Assembly: GCA_013397455.1 (NCBI GenBank) | Contig: VYZB01000382.1 | Location: forward strand, 795,666 to 859,665 | DNA: 64,000 nt | From: Crotophaga sulcirostris | Taxonomy: Eukaryota; Chordata; Aves; Cuculiformes; Crotophagidae | Reading direction: 5' to 3' | In this document: in pieces, positions 38,080 to 50,100 of the stretch | How positions within the stretch are numbered: position 1 is the stretch's first letter | Layout of the letters: the number at the start of each line of letters is the position of its first letter | Notes under the pieces: model-generated | Told to the model about the DNA's origin: nothing | The model's input: only the letters and a program-made list of their open reading frames with translations | Database searches by the model: none | Program-made: the position numbers and the translations under genes

Positions 38080-39045
38080 TAACCTGTTGCCAAAGATTCC
38101 CTTGCCTCTTCTAGACAGGTGGATTCCATCCCTTCATAACAGGTTATAGTCATTAAAGAATATCCCATTGTCATAAAAGCCAAAACCCTTGTGACAGCAC
38201 CAGCCATGTAGCCAGAAGTTGATATGCCTTATATGTCTATTTCTAGCTGCCTCCTCTCTTCCAACCGGTAAAAAGGAGGCAAAGATAATTATGGGCACCG
38301 GTATTTTTGACTTGCACCCCCAAGGTTTTAGAGTCTTCCTTGATTCTACCCACATTCTGGCTTGCAGTCTTATTCATGCCCCCATGAAGGAGAAACAGTG
38401 CATAGTAGCCCATGCTCTTGACAAGTTGTGGCGCCCTCTTGGCAATGTCTCCAATCTTAGCACCCAAAAGACAGCATATATGTCGTGACTCCCTGTCAGA
38501 TCACCAGACGAGCTCCTCAGTGCCCTTTAACAGAAAGTCACCCACTATGAGCCCTCATTGTTTATTTTTACAATATCTGCTGTGTGCTGTTGATACAACT
38601 TCTGCATGCAGACCTTGTTCATGGGTGTCTACCTCTGCTAAATCATCATATCTGTTTCTGGTTGCAATGTTGAAGGGCAGAGACAAAAGCAGAGTCCTGC
38701 TTTTGTGAGTCATCAGGGTCCAAGGTGCCTCACTCTCGATAGTGACTACTACAGGAACATGGTTATGAAGCCACTTGCTTATCTCCATCTTGGATCCTCT
38801 AATACTGCACAGCCTCCAAACTGTTTCTTGCTACTCAGCCACCTGATGAAACATATCATCAACCTGTGTGCAACTTAAGCAAGTACTCACCTTTTCACCT
38901 GGAGAACAGTTTGAGCACTTGATGCAACCTACTGCCTGTACTGAAGACTCCTTCAAATGTTCCATCTGAGTGGATACATTAGATATCTCAGGGGCTTTTT
39001 TTGTAGGAGCACTGATTTTAGCTCTGTGATGAGTGATCACTGTCT
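38080..39045 (-). pseudogene. CR1 ORF1 remnant (zinc-finger-like plus SGNH esterase)
   Basis: CR1 ORF1 encodes an RNA-binding/accessory protein with a PHD-like cysteine cluster and a lipolytic SGNH esterase domain. Here the N-terminal part (38831-39040) shows CIKCSNCSPGEKVSTCLSC, a CxxC-x2-C...CxxC cluster. The esterase part reads VGDFLLKGTE near 38545, CCLLGAKIGDIAKRAP near 38460, LLHGGMNKTASQN and, near 38125, RDGIHLSRRGKG. The D-x-x-H catalytic pair survives. The nucleophile block, normally G-D-S, is G-D-F, so the catalytic serine is lost. Stops and frame shifts split the frame into pieces at 38831-39040, 38243-38467 and 38134-38355. It is inactive. Confidence 0.88.
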
Positions 39046-39056
39046 TGTCAGAGACC

Positions 39057-40929
39057 TAGAACACATATTTTTATAAACTGTTTATTGAATTTTTATAAAT
39101 GCTTTTAACCAATAAAAGCAAGCCTCAAATGTGGTTCACAACTTTAAGTACTTCATTACAAAGGTACTTGCTAAATCTTTGTCAAATCCCCACTATGTTA
39201 ACACTGAAAGTTTACAGATCAATTAATATTGCCAAAACAGTGGGTACATTTTCATTTTGGGTGTAATGATATAGTAGTTCTTAGTATCTGCTCTCCATCA
39301 TACCAGTTAGTGGGTAAAGATTTTGCTCCCATCAAAATGAATTGTAAATCTTCCACTAATTAGTACAGAGCTGCACATTAGGTATATTTTATGAAGAAAG
39401 AAACACAAACTGTGTCTAGTCTACAGCTTCTTAAAATAAAAATTGGAAAGATTACCTAAAGCATGAATCTAACCTCTTGAGCACCATCTAATGACCAAAT
39501 TGTAAAGTCACAATGACCAAAAAGCACCTCGACATCTGTGTTAAAAAATGTTGAAATTTTTGACTCAAGCTGGTCAAGAATTTCCTTCAGAGGTTCTAAT
39601 GGAAAGGAGCTTTTTACTGAAATGGAAAACTCTATGAATAGTATCCATTTTGACAAAATTATTGAGGAAGTTCTTTATGAAAACAACACCTTTAAAAGCT
39701 AACATTTTGTTTCAAAAAGGTCTTGGTTTTTTTCCCAATATACTCAAAGAAGTTCTTAGGGGATTAAAATGCCTTATTGTTTTTAGGTTTCTCCCAAAAG
39801 AGAAAACAAATATATTTCCTGACCAGACACAAACAAGCATCTTCATTTAATATTTATAAATATTCTCTTGAATTAGGCTTGTAAACATAAACTCACAGTT
39901 ATAGGTGTGTAACTGCCAGGATAATATTTTTGCATTTATTATTCGCCCAAGTACATTAAAAAAATCCAAAATAAAATTACAAGTCTATCCAAAATCAAAC
40001 AATTAAAGCAGCTATGATGAATAGTAGGAAGTTAATATTAAGGCTACTTATGTAAAATATATATAAATACTTAATGTATCTGGAAAGTTAAGTCCTGAAC
40101 AAAATATTAGATTGAAGATCAGGGAGGACAAGACAAAAATCAATCAAATGGATAGAAAGGGAGAAATAAGGAAGATAGGGAAGGGGAGTAAAAGACATAG
40201 ATCAAAGGATAAAAAGAAGAAAATGGATAGAGCAGCAAAGTCATGCCACTGAAGGAGGACAGAGTGCTGGCACTGACAGCCATGCCCTGATAAAGGGCAT
40301 GTCATACACATCTAAGAATTTTTATGCTATAATGGAAAGCTCAAGATATTCAAAGCATGAATAAGCCAAATGGAGGCACAGATGGGGTACTCAGCATGGC
40401 CTAAAAATAGAAAGTTAATCTTCCTAATAGTCTTAGAGATATTCAGAAGGGTGGTTTAGTTCAGGTCAGTGATGAACTTTTTGAAGTGAATCTTTTTGTG
40501 GTGCCTGCCTAATTGCGCTTCAGTTGACATTATGGAGCAGCCTCAGAGCACACAAACTGCATGTCTTTTGGATGAACAACCTGAACATATACTTTAGTGC
40601 TTTGAAGTTAATGCCACAGAAGCCTCCGTGTCTGATCCTACAAGAGCTAAAGCAGCTTGGACTCCACCTCAGCAAAAGGACATCAGAAAAGCCAGGCTTT
40701 TCAGCAGATTATTAGGTTCAGAAAGCCCTGCAGAAACAGCTTTTTGCACTGCTATTGTCACGAATCAGTACTCCAGCCACTGCTGCACCTAGGGACTGGC
40801 TTTCGCACCAAATATGAGAGCTTATTCCTGGAAAAATCCTCACCGTGAAAACTTCTGGAGGTTTTCCAGTCACTACTGGTGGTAGTTCTCTAAAAAAAGA
40901 TACCTGTCACATCCTTACAAAGAAACCTC
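39057..40929. other. AT-rich stretch without supported genes
   Basis: Short open frames only. A purine-rich run of AGG/GAA-type sequence lies at 40110-40220. A short block at 40534-40570 matches one at 47757-47790 (see findings). Confidence 0.5.
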
Positions 40930-42000
40930 AAAATTTCAAGAGCAAATAGTTGCAGGGCAGCTCTAGATTTCAGCTTTCATTCTGAGCCCAGTGCATCCTG
41001 GCAGAGGAGGCAGCACTTCCCTTGCAGCAGCTGGCCGTGGAGCTGGAGCAACCTTCCTTCAGCCAGGAGCTTAGTCCTTATGAATGCCACTTTCACTCCA
41101 ATTATTGGCTGCCATCAGCCCAGCTTTCATGCCAATGCAGAAAATGTTATTCAGTGAGAGTGGGATGAAACTGGGGAAAATAAGGCCTGGATTTACAATT
41201 AACTTTCGACCCAGCTTCACCGACTGCGTGTGTGTGGCATGTGGGGCTTGCATAAGCAGGTGTGAGTGGGCCAGAAGTTCTTGCGTAGGTATGTCTGGGC
41301 AGCAGGAGAGGCCGGGCCCTGAAAAGCAGGTGCTAATTGATTGGGGTTAGTGCAGACGCTCAGGGCAGAATGGCTCAGTGTTCTGCTCTCCCACCTCCCT
41401 GCGTATGGCGAGTGGGAGCAAACGACAGTTGGCATTTATGCACTTCATAAAAACACCACTCTGTCCATCACAAGAGCCCCAAGTTTGTAACCAGCCTGGA
41501 CTGAGGGGCATTGACTGAGCTGCAGTGGGAAGTCTGCACAGCACCTGCCTGTGTTATGTCTGGCATGCGCTGCTGCAGGTAGGCCCCATCATTCATGGGG
41601 AGGGAAAAAAAATCATGTAGACTTTTATATTTTTAAATATATATATAGCTTGTGCGAAAGGAGAGCCAAGTGTTTGTGTTAATCCTGATTTCCCACTTCT
41701 GCCTGCTCGAAAGTGTCTCCTACCTCCTGTGAGCACACTGGCTTCTGCTGCTTCGTCCAGCAAATCCCCCTGAGCTGGAGCAGAGGTAGGTGCCTAAAGC
41801 CACCAAAAGCCAAAAGGCACACCAGGATGTTCCTGTGACCAGCAGGGGGCAGGACAGGCCGGAAAACCCCTGCACCTCCCAAGCCTGACCTCTGCCATAG
41901 CAGAGAGGAGACACACAGAGGGAGGACGGTCTCTTTCAGCCCAAGATTTTGTGTCAGATCTATTTATTTTCTTTCCCTGTCTCTCAATGCCATCAGTTTC
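40930..42000. other. GC-raised island, function unknown
   Basis: This kilobase is clearly richer in GC than the rest of the window and has many short overlapping frames on both strands, none with a recognisable domain. A possible plus-strand donor is seen near 41579 (CTGCTGCAG/GTAGGC). An AT-rich ATATATATAG run divides it at about 41637-41648. It could hold a regulatory element or an unspliced non-coding exon. I see nothing that settles it. Confidence 0.35.
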
Positions 42001-42117
42001 CTTAATATGTGTCCAAACATATGGAAAGGGCTTGTGGTGACCTGCACAGGGGAGAGGGTTTTCATTCACTCCTGGAATTGATGATATCCTCTAATTCAGA
42101 AGGGAGAAGTCCTCTTC

Positions 42118-42545
42118 ATGAATCACAGAAAGGTTTGACCTCAAAGATCATTCAGTTTCTACTCCCCTGCCATGGGCAGGGACACCTTCTACTAGATCAG
42201 GTGGTTCAAAACCCCATCCAGCCTGGTCTTGAACACTTCCAGGGATGCCACATCCGCAACTTCTCTCTGGGTAACCTATTCCACTGTATCACCATTATCA
42301 TAGTGAAGAATTTCTTAAATCTAGTCTAAATGTACCCTCTTTCAGTTTTAAGTCGTTATCCCTTGTCCTATGACTATGTGCCCTTGTAAAAAGTCCCTCT
42401 CCATCTTTCTTGTAAGCTCACCTTAGGTACTAAAAGGCTGCTATAGGGTCTCTCTGGAGCCTTATCTTCTCCAGTTTGAATGACCCCAACTCGTCTTCAT
42501 AGGAGAGGTGTTCCAGCTTTATCTTCAAAGCTTTCCTGGTAGTGG
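42118..42545 (-). mobile_element. CR1 LINE 3' end, moderately old
   Basis: Reverse complement of a CR1 3' end. On the plus strand it starts with the tail (ATGAATCACAGAA), then CTCAAAGATCATTCAG, CCCCTGCCATGGGCAGGG, GAACACTTCCAGGGATG, the CCCTTGTCCTATGACTATG block and AAAAAGTCCCTCTCCATC. It is lost after CATAGGAGAGGTGTTCCAGC. The coding part is broken by stops. It is 5'-truncated in the usual way. Confidence 0.95.
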
Positions 42546-45500
42546 GACCCTGGGTTCCAAACATGATCAGTTCACTACCATCCAAGATAATGGGGGTTTG
42601 AGATGACAGAGACAGACTTCAGGGATGATGCTACTCCAGATTCCTACTGACATCTTGTGCCCCTAGACAGGTTTGGTAGCTCCACTGTGCAAGAACAGGC
42701 ATGCTGCTGCAGCTCCCATCACATGTTGCAGTGTGTCCAGGATCCCAGTATCACATGCTCAAGTGGGCAAGCCCCACTGGGTTCACACTGTCTAGCACAG
42801 AGATAGCTCCAAGGCCTTAACAAATGGGCTAAGGTAGTCATTTGCCATGGAGAAGTGAATACCTGTAAGGCTCTTAGACTCCACTGTAGTTAGTATTTGA
42901 AACAGGTTTCGAGGAGCTGAGAAGACAATTTCACTGAAAAAATGCACCTGATAGTTGAGTTCCATTTGCATTATGTTTCAGCCTGCTTAGTCCTGAAAGT
43001 GCTCTCCTAAGACATGAAAATAGAGGGTGACTAAGTGAACAAGAAGAGGAGAAAGGTATTTGTCAGAAATTGTGCTGTGGGAATAGGGATTTGGGTATCT
43101 CAGACAAATCTGTCTCTTAACTCAGTATTTCTGTCCAGAAAAACACTGCAAAAAGTACATGACCAAAACAACAGCCCTGCCAGCCTTTCAGCCCCTCAGG
43201 CAACTTCATGAAGAACAAAATGAATGCTTTTAAAAAAAAAAACCGTAGCTTTTGGTTGTGCTATTAGCTTGTCTAAAGTAATTGTTTGAAGCATATAATG
43301 GAGTGAAGCATCATGTAGATATTATTTGATGAAACTCAAAGATTCACTGATCCATTATTGCGATGCCCAGAAATGCTTCTAAAACTTGATAATATTTGGC
43401 TTGACTTTTTTCCCTGTATCACAATACGAATTGCACAGCAATAAAGTGAAGCTCATGGCTGTAGATAGAAGTTGCGTGTCGAAGCCTGGCCTAATTTTTT
43501 GAATCTGACATAAAAAAAATAAATTTAAAATTTTTTTTAGAAAGTCTAAAGAACAAGGAAGGGACCAAAGGCAGAGTTCAGCTGTTAAACAGCAGACTTG
43601 CATAACTGACCGGTGTGAAAATCAAGTCTAATCTCCCCATGCAACATACACTGTATTTTCAGAAATCAAGTGCTCAGGTCTCTTCACTGCCATGTGTATT
43701 AGAAGGAGTATTTGAAATGTGTTGTAAAGCTAACAAGCTTGGTTAAGCAGAGGTGTGTGGTCTTTCAAAGTGTATTCCCAGGGTATAATCTCCTTGCTCA
43801 AGAAACTCATTTATCATTGTGATGGTTTCACCTCATTTGAAGCCAAGTTATTGTCACCCTTAAAATAATGTACCTTGACAGGAAAAATGAAATTCATACG
43901 AAAAGTTATACAGTCATCACACTCTGGAATCAAAATCGAGACTACCCTATCAAAACATAAAGCAGATGAAAACTATTTCCATGTATGTATTGTAGGTAGT
44001 ATTTGCTTGTACTGTGGCCTTTATTTTTCTTTTTTTTTTAAAAAAAAACCAACAAGATGTAAGTATTTAGATCATGCGTATATGGAATAATACATAGCCT
44101 GTGGTTCACTGTCTTTAAAGGGAGGTGTACATGCTTCATAGATGCCTTGGTATGGTAGCCAAGGCTTTTAAAATGCTAAACTAAGCTGAGAAATGTGCAC
44201 ATGTATTTAATAGGGAGTAACTGTTTAAATGATTGGTCACCCCCTAGTGCATGGTTATATTTCAGGTGTTGTGAGTGTGTTAAATCTTGTCCTGTCATAT
44301 TCCGCAACTGATGTTTGCACTCTGGAGTCTCTTAAATCTTTCTCTTCAACCCTCCATCCTCAAAAGTCATTGAGGAACCAGAGACGACTAGAATAAATGA
44401 AGTTCTGAGTGGAAATGGTTCCAAGTTAAACCACAATCTCTCCAAGAGGCTCAGTCCTTGGACATGTGTTTTCAAATCACTTTGACATACACAGTGTGCT
44501 CAGAAGGAGCAGTGCCAGAGCACTCTGTGCCAAGTGTTGTCGCTGCAAGACTGTGCTTTGCTCCAGCCACAGGCTTGAGTCACTCGAATTCTATTTTTTG
44601 CCTTTTTTTTCCTTTTGTCTTTTTACTGTCATTTTTTGGCCCTAGGATTTGCAGATTTTGTTCTGGATATTTCTGGATATTATGTCTTTATACAACTATT
44701 TTTACTTTTACTATTTTTCAAAACATTCGTGAGGCTCATCTGACTTTTCTGTGGATATGCCACAAGACATCCTCCGTAGGGCTGTAGCTGTCCTGGTCAC
44801 CAGTTATTTCCTAAACTATGTATGACTTCTGCATTTCCCTTCAATGCTACATTTTCGACCTAAAGAAAATTGTTTACATCTGTGTTTAGACTTCCAGTTA
44901 AGCAGCTTGAACATTATAACCTTGTAGGTCTTGGTGAAGTCAGAAGAAGTCAGTTTAACGGACTGGAAGTAAAACTTGGAGAAGGTATGAAAGTGACAGG
45001 TGACAACAATTACGAGAGATGAGATGCACATAAACAAACAGGGAAGGCTCAGATTAAAAAAAAAAAGCAAGCAAACAAACTGTTGCATAAGAATGTTTTT
45101 TTCTTGCTTTCCTCACCAGGTTATTTCTAGTTTGCATGTCTCTCGTTATGTTACTCAGTCTGTTTTATCAAATTGTCAAGCATACGGAAAAGCAAATTAG
45201 TAAAATTTTTTTATTTGAATACTAACACAATCAGAAGAAATAATTATGCAATGGATGCAATGGAGGGATGTTTGGCTTAGGGACTGTCTCAAAAGCCAGA
45301 CTGCCCTTCTTTACGTGAGGTTCAGGATTAAATAAAATTATTTAAAACTTGCAAAGCTTATTAGTAAAAACTCTGATGTGAATACTGTTTGTAAAATTAT
45401 GCAATTTTGGCAGAAGCTGTTTGTTTTACTGGAATTCCATTCTGAAGAAAACAGCATTTCTGACAATTTCAAAACATGCCTTGAGGCTATATTCAGAATT

Positions 45501-46849
45501 GAATATTTGATTTTTTATTCTGAAATAACTTCTTATTTACTTTTTTCTTAGTTTACCTCATAATCATGTAACATATGATCAAAATCCAGCCCACACAGAC
45601 CATAAGAAAATCAAATATTTCCATTTTGTCAAATGAAGAACCAACAAGAAGACATTCTCAAAGCCTGGTTTCTGGAAAATGTTAAATGTTCCAGATTTTG
45701 TGCCAGTTTAATACACAGCTAAATGTCAAACCCCTTTGCAAAATAAAATTCTGTTCTTTGCAACAAAATCAAGTAACTGGATATTACAAAAACATAAGGC
45801 CTGGTTAGTAGAAGAACTGCATTGCTCTAAATGTTGAGCTTAATACTGATAAAGGAATTTGTTTTCAAAACTGGGTACTACTCATATTTGAAAATCCATC
45901 CTAAGCTGAATATCTGTATTTTCCTTCTTCTTTTACTCAAATTGCTCCACCAGCAGCTTCTCAGGCACTTCTGATGTCATTAAGAGAAACATTCAACAGA
46001 GGATTGTTAAAGTAGCTCATTTACCGTGTAATTAATTCTGATTTATTCATTTCCATGTAACAAGAAGCATAATAATGAAGAGATATACATACTGCACTAA
46101 TGATAAACTTCTGCTACAAATTTCCAGCTACTTCCCACATACAATTTTCTCTCACAGAGTAAATATTGATGTCAAATTGCAAACAGTTCTGCTGTTTACT
46201 GAGACAGATTCAAATTGGTCCTGAACTGTTAATCTATGCAAAATTTAATTACTAAAGAATTTGAAGCAGCTGTAATGAAGCACCTCCAAAATGTTACAGA
46301 GGCTCTCATCAAACCTTGTGTTTCTCCAGTACCACACAAATTAAATCCTTTTTTTTCAGATGCCTTTTCTCTACATGTAGATTTCACCTAGAGCTATTTG
46401 CCTTTGCTAATCCCATCACTTAAGAGCAAGAAATAACTTAAAGTACTAAGTGTGCCAAAGGTGATTTCCTATATTTTATTGGATAGCAAAAATAGTGCCA
46501 GCAGGCATAGAAATATTCATCTATGGGAGGTTAATGAAAACTCAGATAAGGTGAAAATAGTATTGATAAGGCAGAAGTAAATAGTCACTGACACTGAATT
46601 TTAAAGTTAAACCTACACTGTATGTTCTAAAAGAAAGAACAGATTAACTGCTGGGCATGTAAGCAAGCAATCAGACAGGAAGAGCTGCTTCTACCCTTGA
46701 GAAGGAGATGAATCAAACCTGGAATAAAAGGCAAGCATGAATAGAGGAGATTAACCAGGCTATTAAATAAACAGAAAATAACAAGAGGAGTGTTGACAAA
46801 AACAGTAGAAAGTATGTTCTGCAGTCATAGACTGCAAAACACTGATCAG
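42546..46849. other. Unassigned stretch without supported genes
   Basis: The first 300 bases (to about 42880) are moderately GC-rich and unrecognised. The rest is AT-rich with poly-T/poly-A runs, for example at 44030-44050. The frame at 44458-44787 is rich in Phe and Leu and has no domain. Confidence 0.5.
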
Positions 46850-47110
46850 GGAAAGGATTTGCTGATGACTGTTGACAGACACTTAAAACCAGCAACCTGA
46901 TGTCTGGTAGCAGTTAGGAAAGTAAACAAAACAGGGGGGAAGCATAACAGAGGAACAGAGCACAAATCTCAGCAGAAAACCGTGTCCTGATACAAAGCGC
47001 TGTTGTGACCACACCTGGGGCACTGCATGCTGCTTTGAGCATCGTGTAACAGGAACTTGAGTGTAGGTACACAGGCAGCAAACAAAAACATGAGCTTAGG
47101 AGCAGGCCCT
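46850..47110 (+). mobile_element. Very decayed CR1-type LINE relic
   Basis: Weak but continuous similarity to the ORF2 C-terminal part of an old CR1/L3-like element. In order: GAAAGGATTTGCTGATGACT (RDLGVLVD-like), a CAGCAGTGTG-like remnant, AAGCATAACAGAGGAACAG, ATACAAAGCGCTGTTGTGAC, CACACCTGGGGCACTGCATG (the VRPHLEYC segment) and GCAAACAAAAACATGAG (RATKM segment). The spacing of these blocks agrees with CR1. No frame stays open. It is far more diverged than the other copies. Confidence 0.55.
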
Positions 47111-50100
47111 TACAACTCACTCTGACACAGGAACACCAACAGTGAAGAAAAGCTGCCTTGCAAAAATCATTTAAGGAAAAGCACCAACTCAAACAGCTTT
47201 AAAATGGAGGGAAAGTTGAGGGAACATAAGTCAACTCATCAGAGATGACACAGTGCTATACCGACAAATCCTGCAACTACATTTCAACAGAGCTACAGCT
47301 ATTATTGTGGTTGGGAGCACAGCATAGTTTATTGAGAGCATTGTGGCGTCACCACGTGACTCCTGGATGTGGAGTTATACACCAGGCATGTGGAACCATG
47401 GAAGCACAGCATGTACCATTGCTCAGAGGTGTAGTCTTCCGCTATCACAGAGCAGATCTGCCTTGCCAAGCCAGTTCAGATGCATTGTGTGTAATTTTCT
47501 GCTGTTTGAAGCCTTCACCTGCACCTCTAAAGGTCCATGTGCTCTCCCACACCCACATCCTGGAAGTTGCAGATTGGATATTGTCAAATTTATGCATGTA
47601 ATATTGAAATAGAAAAGTAATATTTCAGGAGGAGACTCTGCTTCCGTTCTGTTACATGCTAACCATATGTATATTAACATTGAGATTTAAATCAGGAGAA
47701 TATTTTTGAAGGCAGTCATCTAATGGCCCCACTTAGCACATGTGAGTTGTGTTGTAGAGCAACCTCAGAGAACACAAACTGAATTCCTTTCAGATAAAAT
47801 TAAATCTTAAGACCAGTATCTAACCTCCAACTGCTCGCAGACTTTTGTTGCTGGGGTCAGAGCCTTTACTGTAGGTGAAGTAAACCCCTCCAAAATGAGA
47901 ATGGATGTTAGGTCCTAAGCACAGATCATTTTGCCCACCAGATTTGCTCCTGCTGGGCTACAGTAGCTGCTAATGTAGACATAGCCTATCTCTATTTCTT
48001 AAACATAGCCCCTCACAGCAATTGCTGAGCACACATTGGTATTTTGCCCAACAGTGTTTGTCTCCTGGAGTGGCACTAACTAACTAGACATCTAGACATA
48101 ACATCAAGCTATGAATGACATATCCATCCCACTGGAAGGTGACATTATAAAAGAATGATCATTATCTTCATTATCTTCTGTCTTTCAAAATAAAAATACA
48201 AAAACGCCACATATGCACTGACAAATATATATATGTCTAAGTACTAGGCATACAGGTCAAAGGAAACTGATAAGCCACAGAGCTTCTTTCTTTCCCAGAG
48301 TATTATTCCTTTGTAAATATGAACCACGCACATGGTTTGGCTATTTGCCAGTTCCACTTTGGTGTGAAAAGCATCCTTCATGGTTGAAAAGCTGTTTTCC
48401 TGAACCACAAATAACCATGGCCATGTGTGAGACATCTATTGAAGATCTGGCCCAAATAGAACCAGACATAAAAGGTGAACTAGCTAGGAGGGCTCTGTGT
48501 CACCCCTGAAGATACTCTGATAGCTTTTTAATAGTCCCTCATAAACTGGCTGGGGAACCATCTGACACAAGCACAACCCCTTAGCTGGCAGCTACCGTCT
48601 GCCTACAGAATATGATTGCTCAAAGTCATACTTTATTTTGATGCAGATTCAAAACTTCTTGTGCTTAAGTGTTTCTTATCAGTGGACTTTTAGAGAGGTC
48701 CTATCCATTCGTCAGAACAGAGAAATGCCCCAGAGTGGACTATGTTCCTCCAAAGGAACTGTGAGAGCAGGTTATTCAAGAACTCATTTGCTGGTTATAA
48801 ATACTCCAAAGTGTGGAGCGGGAGTATCAGCAGTGGAGAGCACATTAGAAGCTGATTGTGCAGCTGTGTGGATATACTTCCCTGGACTTGTGTGGCATAG
48901 GGCTTAGAAAGTATAAAGGGTAGGAAGTGAGGTGGAACTGGAATTTAGAATGATCAGGGTCTCTCTGCACTGAGAGCATGGCGAAGAAACAGCTGAGTAC
49001 ATAAAACCTCATAAAGAAAACCAAAACAATGATATTCCCTATTGTGACTGTTTAGTCTTTCTGTAGAGACTCATGAGGTCTGGGCTATTATCTATTTTTC
49101 ATATCAATTGACCTGAAAATTTATGCTACCACCTGGAGAATGTGAAGATTTCTGTGTTACAGACTTAATACTGTCAGGAAAGAAAGAGGGGGGAGCAGCA
49201 AGGGAGGTACGTTACAAAAATGTTTAAACATTATTCAGCAAATGCCACTCGTTTCTTTAGGGTTTTTTTTAAAGAGTACATAAACAAAAATATATATCTT
49301 AAATTGGAGAAGGTAAAAATATGGTTTGAGATGTGAATTCATGTATATTATCTCAAATAATATTTGCTTTACATTTCTTTCTATTTCAAGACTTTTAGTA
49401 CCTTAGGAAATTAAGGTAATCTTGAGAGGTCTGCTGCTAATTTGTCTTTTTGTGTAATGAATTGGAAATACCAAATGCAAAAGGAAAAACAGAGGGCTAT
49501 TTAAAACCTTTGTAATAGTCTTATTATTTTTATATTTATAAAGCATTCTTTCTGGAGTGAACTCCAAATAGGGAGATAGGTTTTTAAATCACGATATTTA
49601 AGCATCAAAATAAATACACTTCACATTTGTTTTTTTCATCTTTAAGCATTAAATTCTAACACTTTAAAACTTCTCTGGAAACCTGATAGCTAGAAACCCT
49701 GTTGTAATTGCAATTGCTGCAATATTAAAAAAAAATGTATTATTAGACTCGCAATAAAGTCACAAAGATTAGCACCTCTGTAAGACAGAGAAGCAGAGCC
49801 CCATGTCACAGCAGTCTCAGGGTGAGAGGGGAAGACCTTGCCTCTGTAAGAGACACTCCTGGTCCCAGGGTCGCTTGCAGTGGTCACTGGCCCATAAAGC
49901 AACATTTTGATCTCGATATGCAGGATACCAAGGGAGTCATCATTATCCAGTGATGTGTGGCACAAGTGGTCCATGCTCACATTGCTTAGTGCAGGATTCC
50001 TCTGTTGCTCACTGGCTAAGTCCTTGCTACATATTACTTAGCCCTTGGATTCCTCTGGGCTCATGTGGCCCTACATGGGGGAGGAGGTCTCATTTCAGTG

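Larger units (their letters stand above)
36200..39056 (-). mobile_element. CR1 LINE, 5' two-thirds kept, 3' end missing
   Basis: A 2.85-kb minus-strand CR1 copy. From 39.05 kb downward it has an ORF1 with a cysteine-rich part and an SGNH esterase part. The ORF2 endonuclease and linker follow, then the start of the RT, as far as a FxKG..CLTDLIAFYD-like segment at about 36.2 kb, where homology stops abruptly. The palm, thumb, C-terminus and 3' tail are absent, the reverse of normal 5' truncation. All frames are broken by stops and shifts. Confidence 0.95.

Noticed and set aside
38219..38708. Plus-strand open frames over the 38-kb region
   Set aside because: They are antisense shadows of the minus-strand CR1 ORF1.
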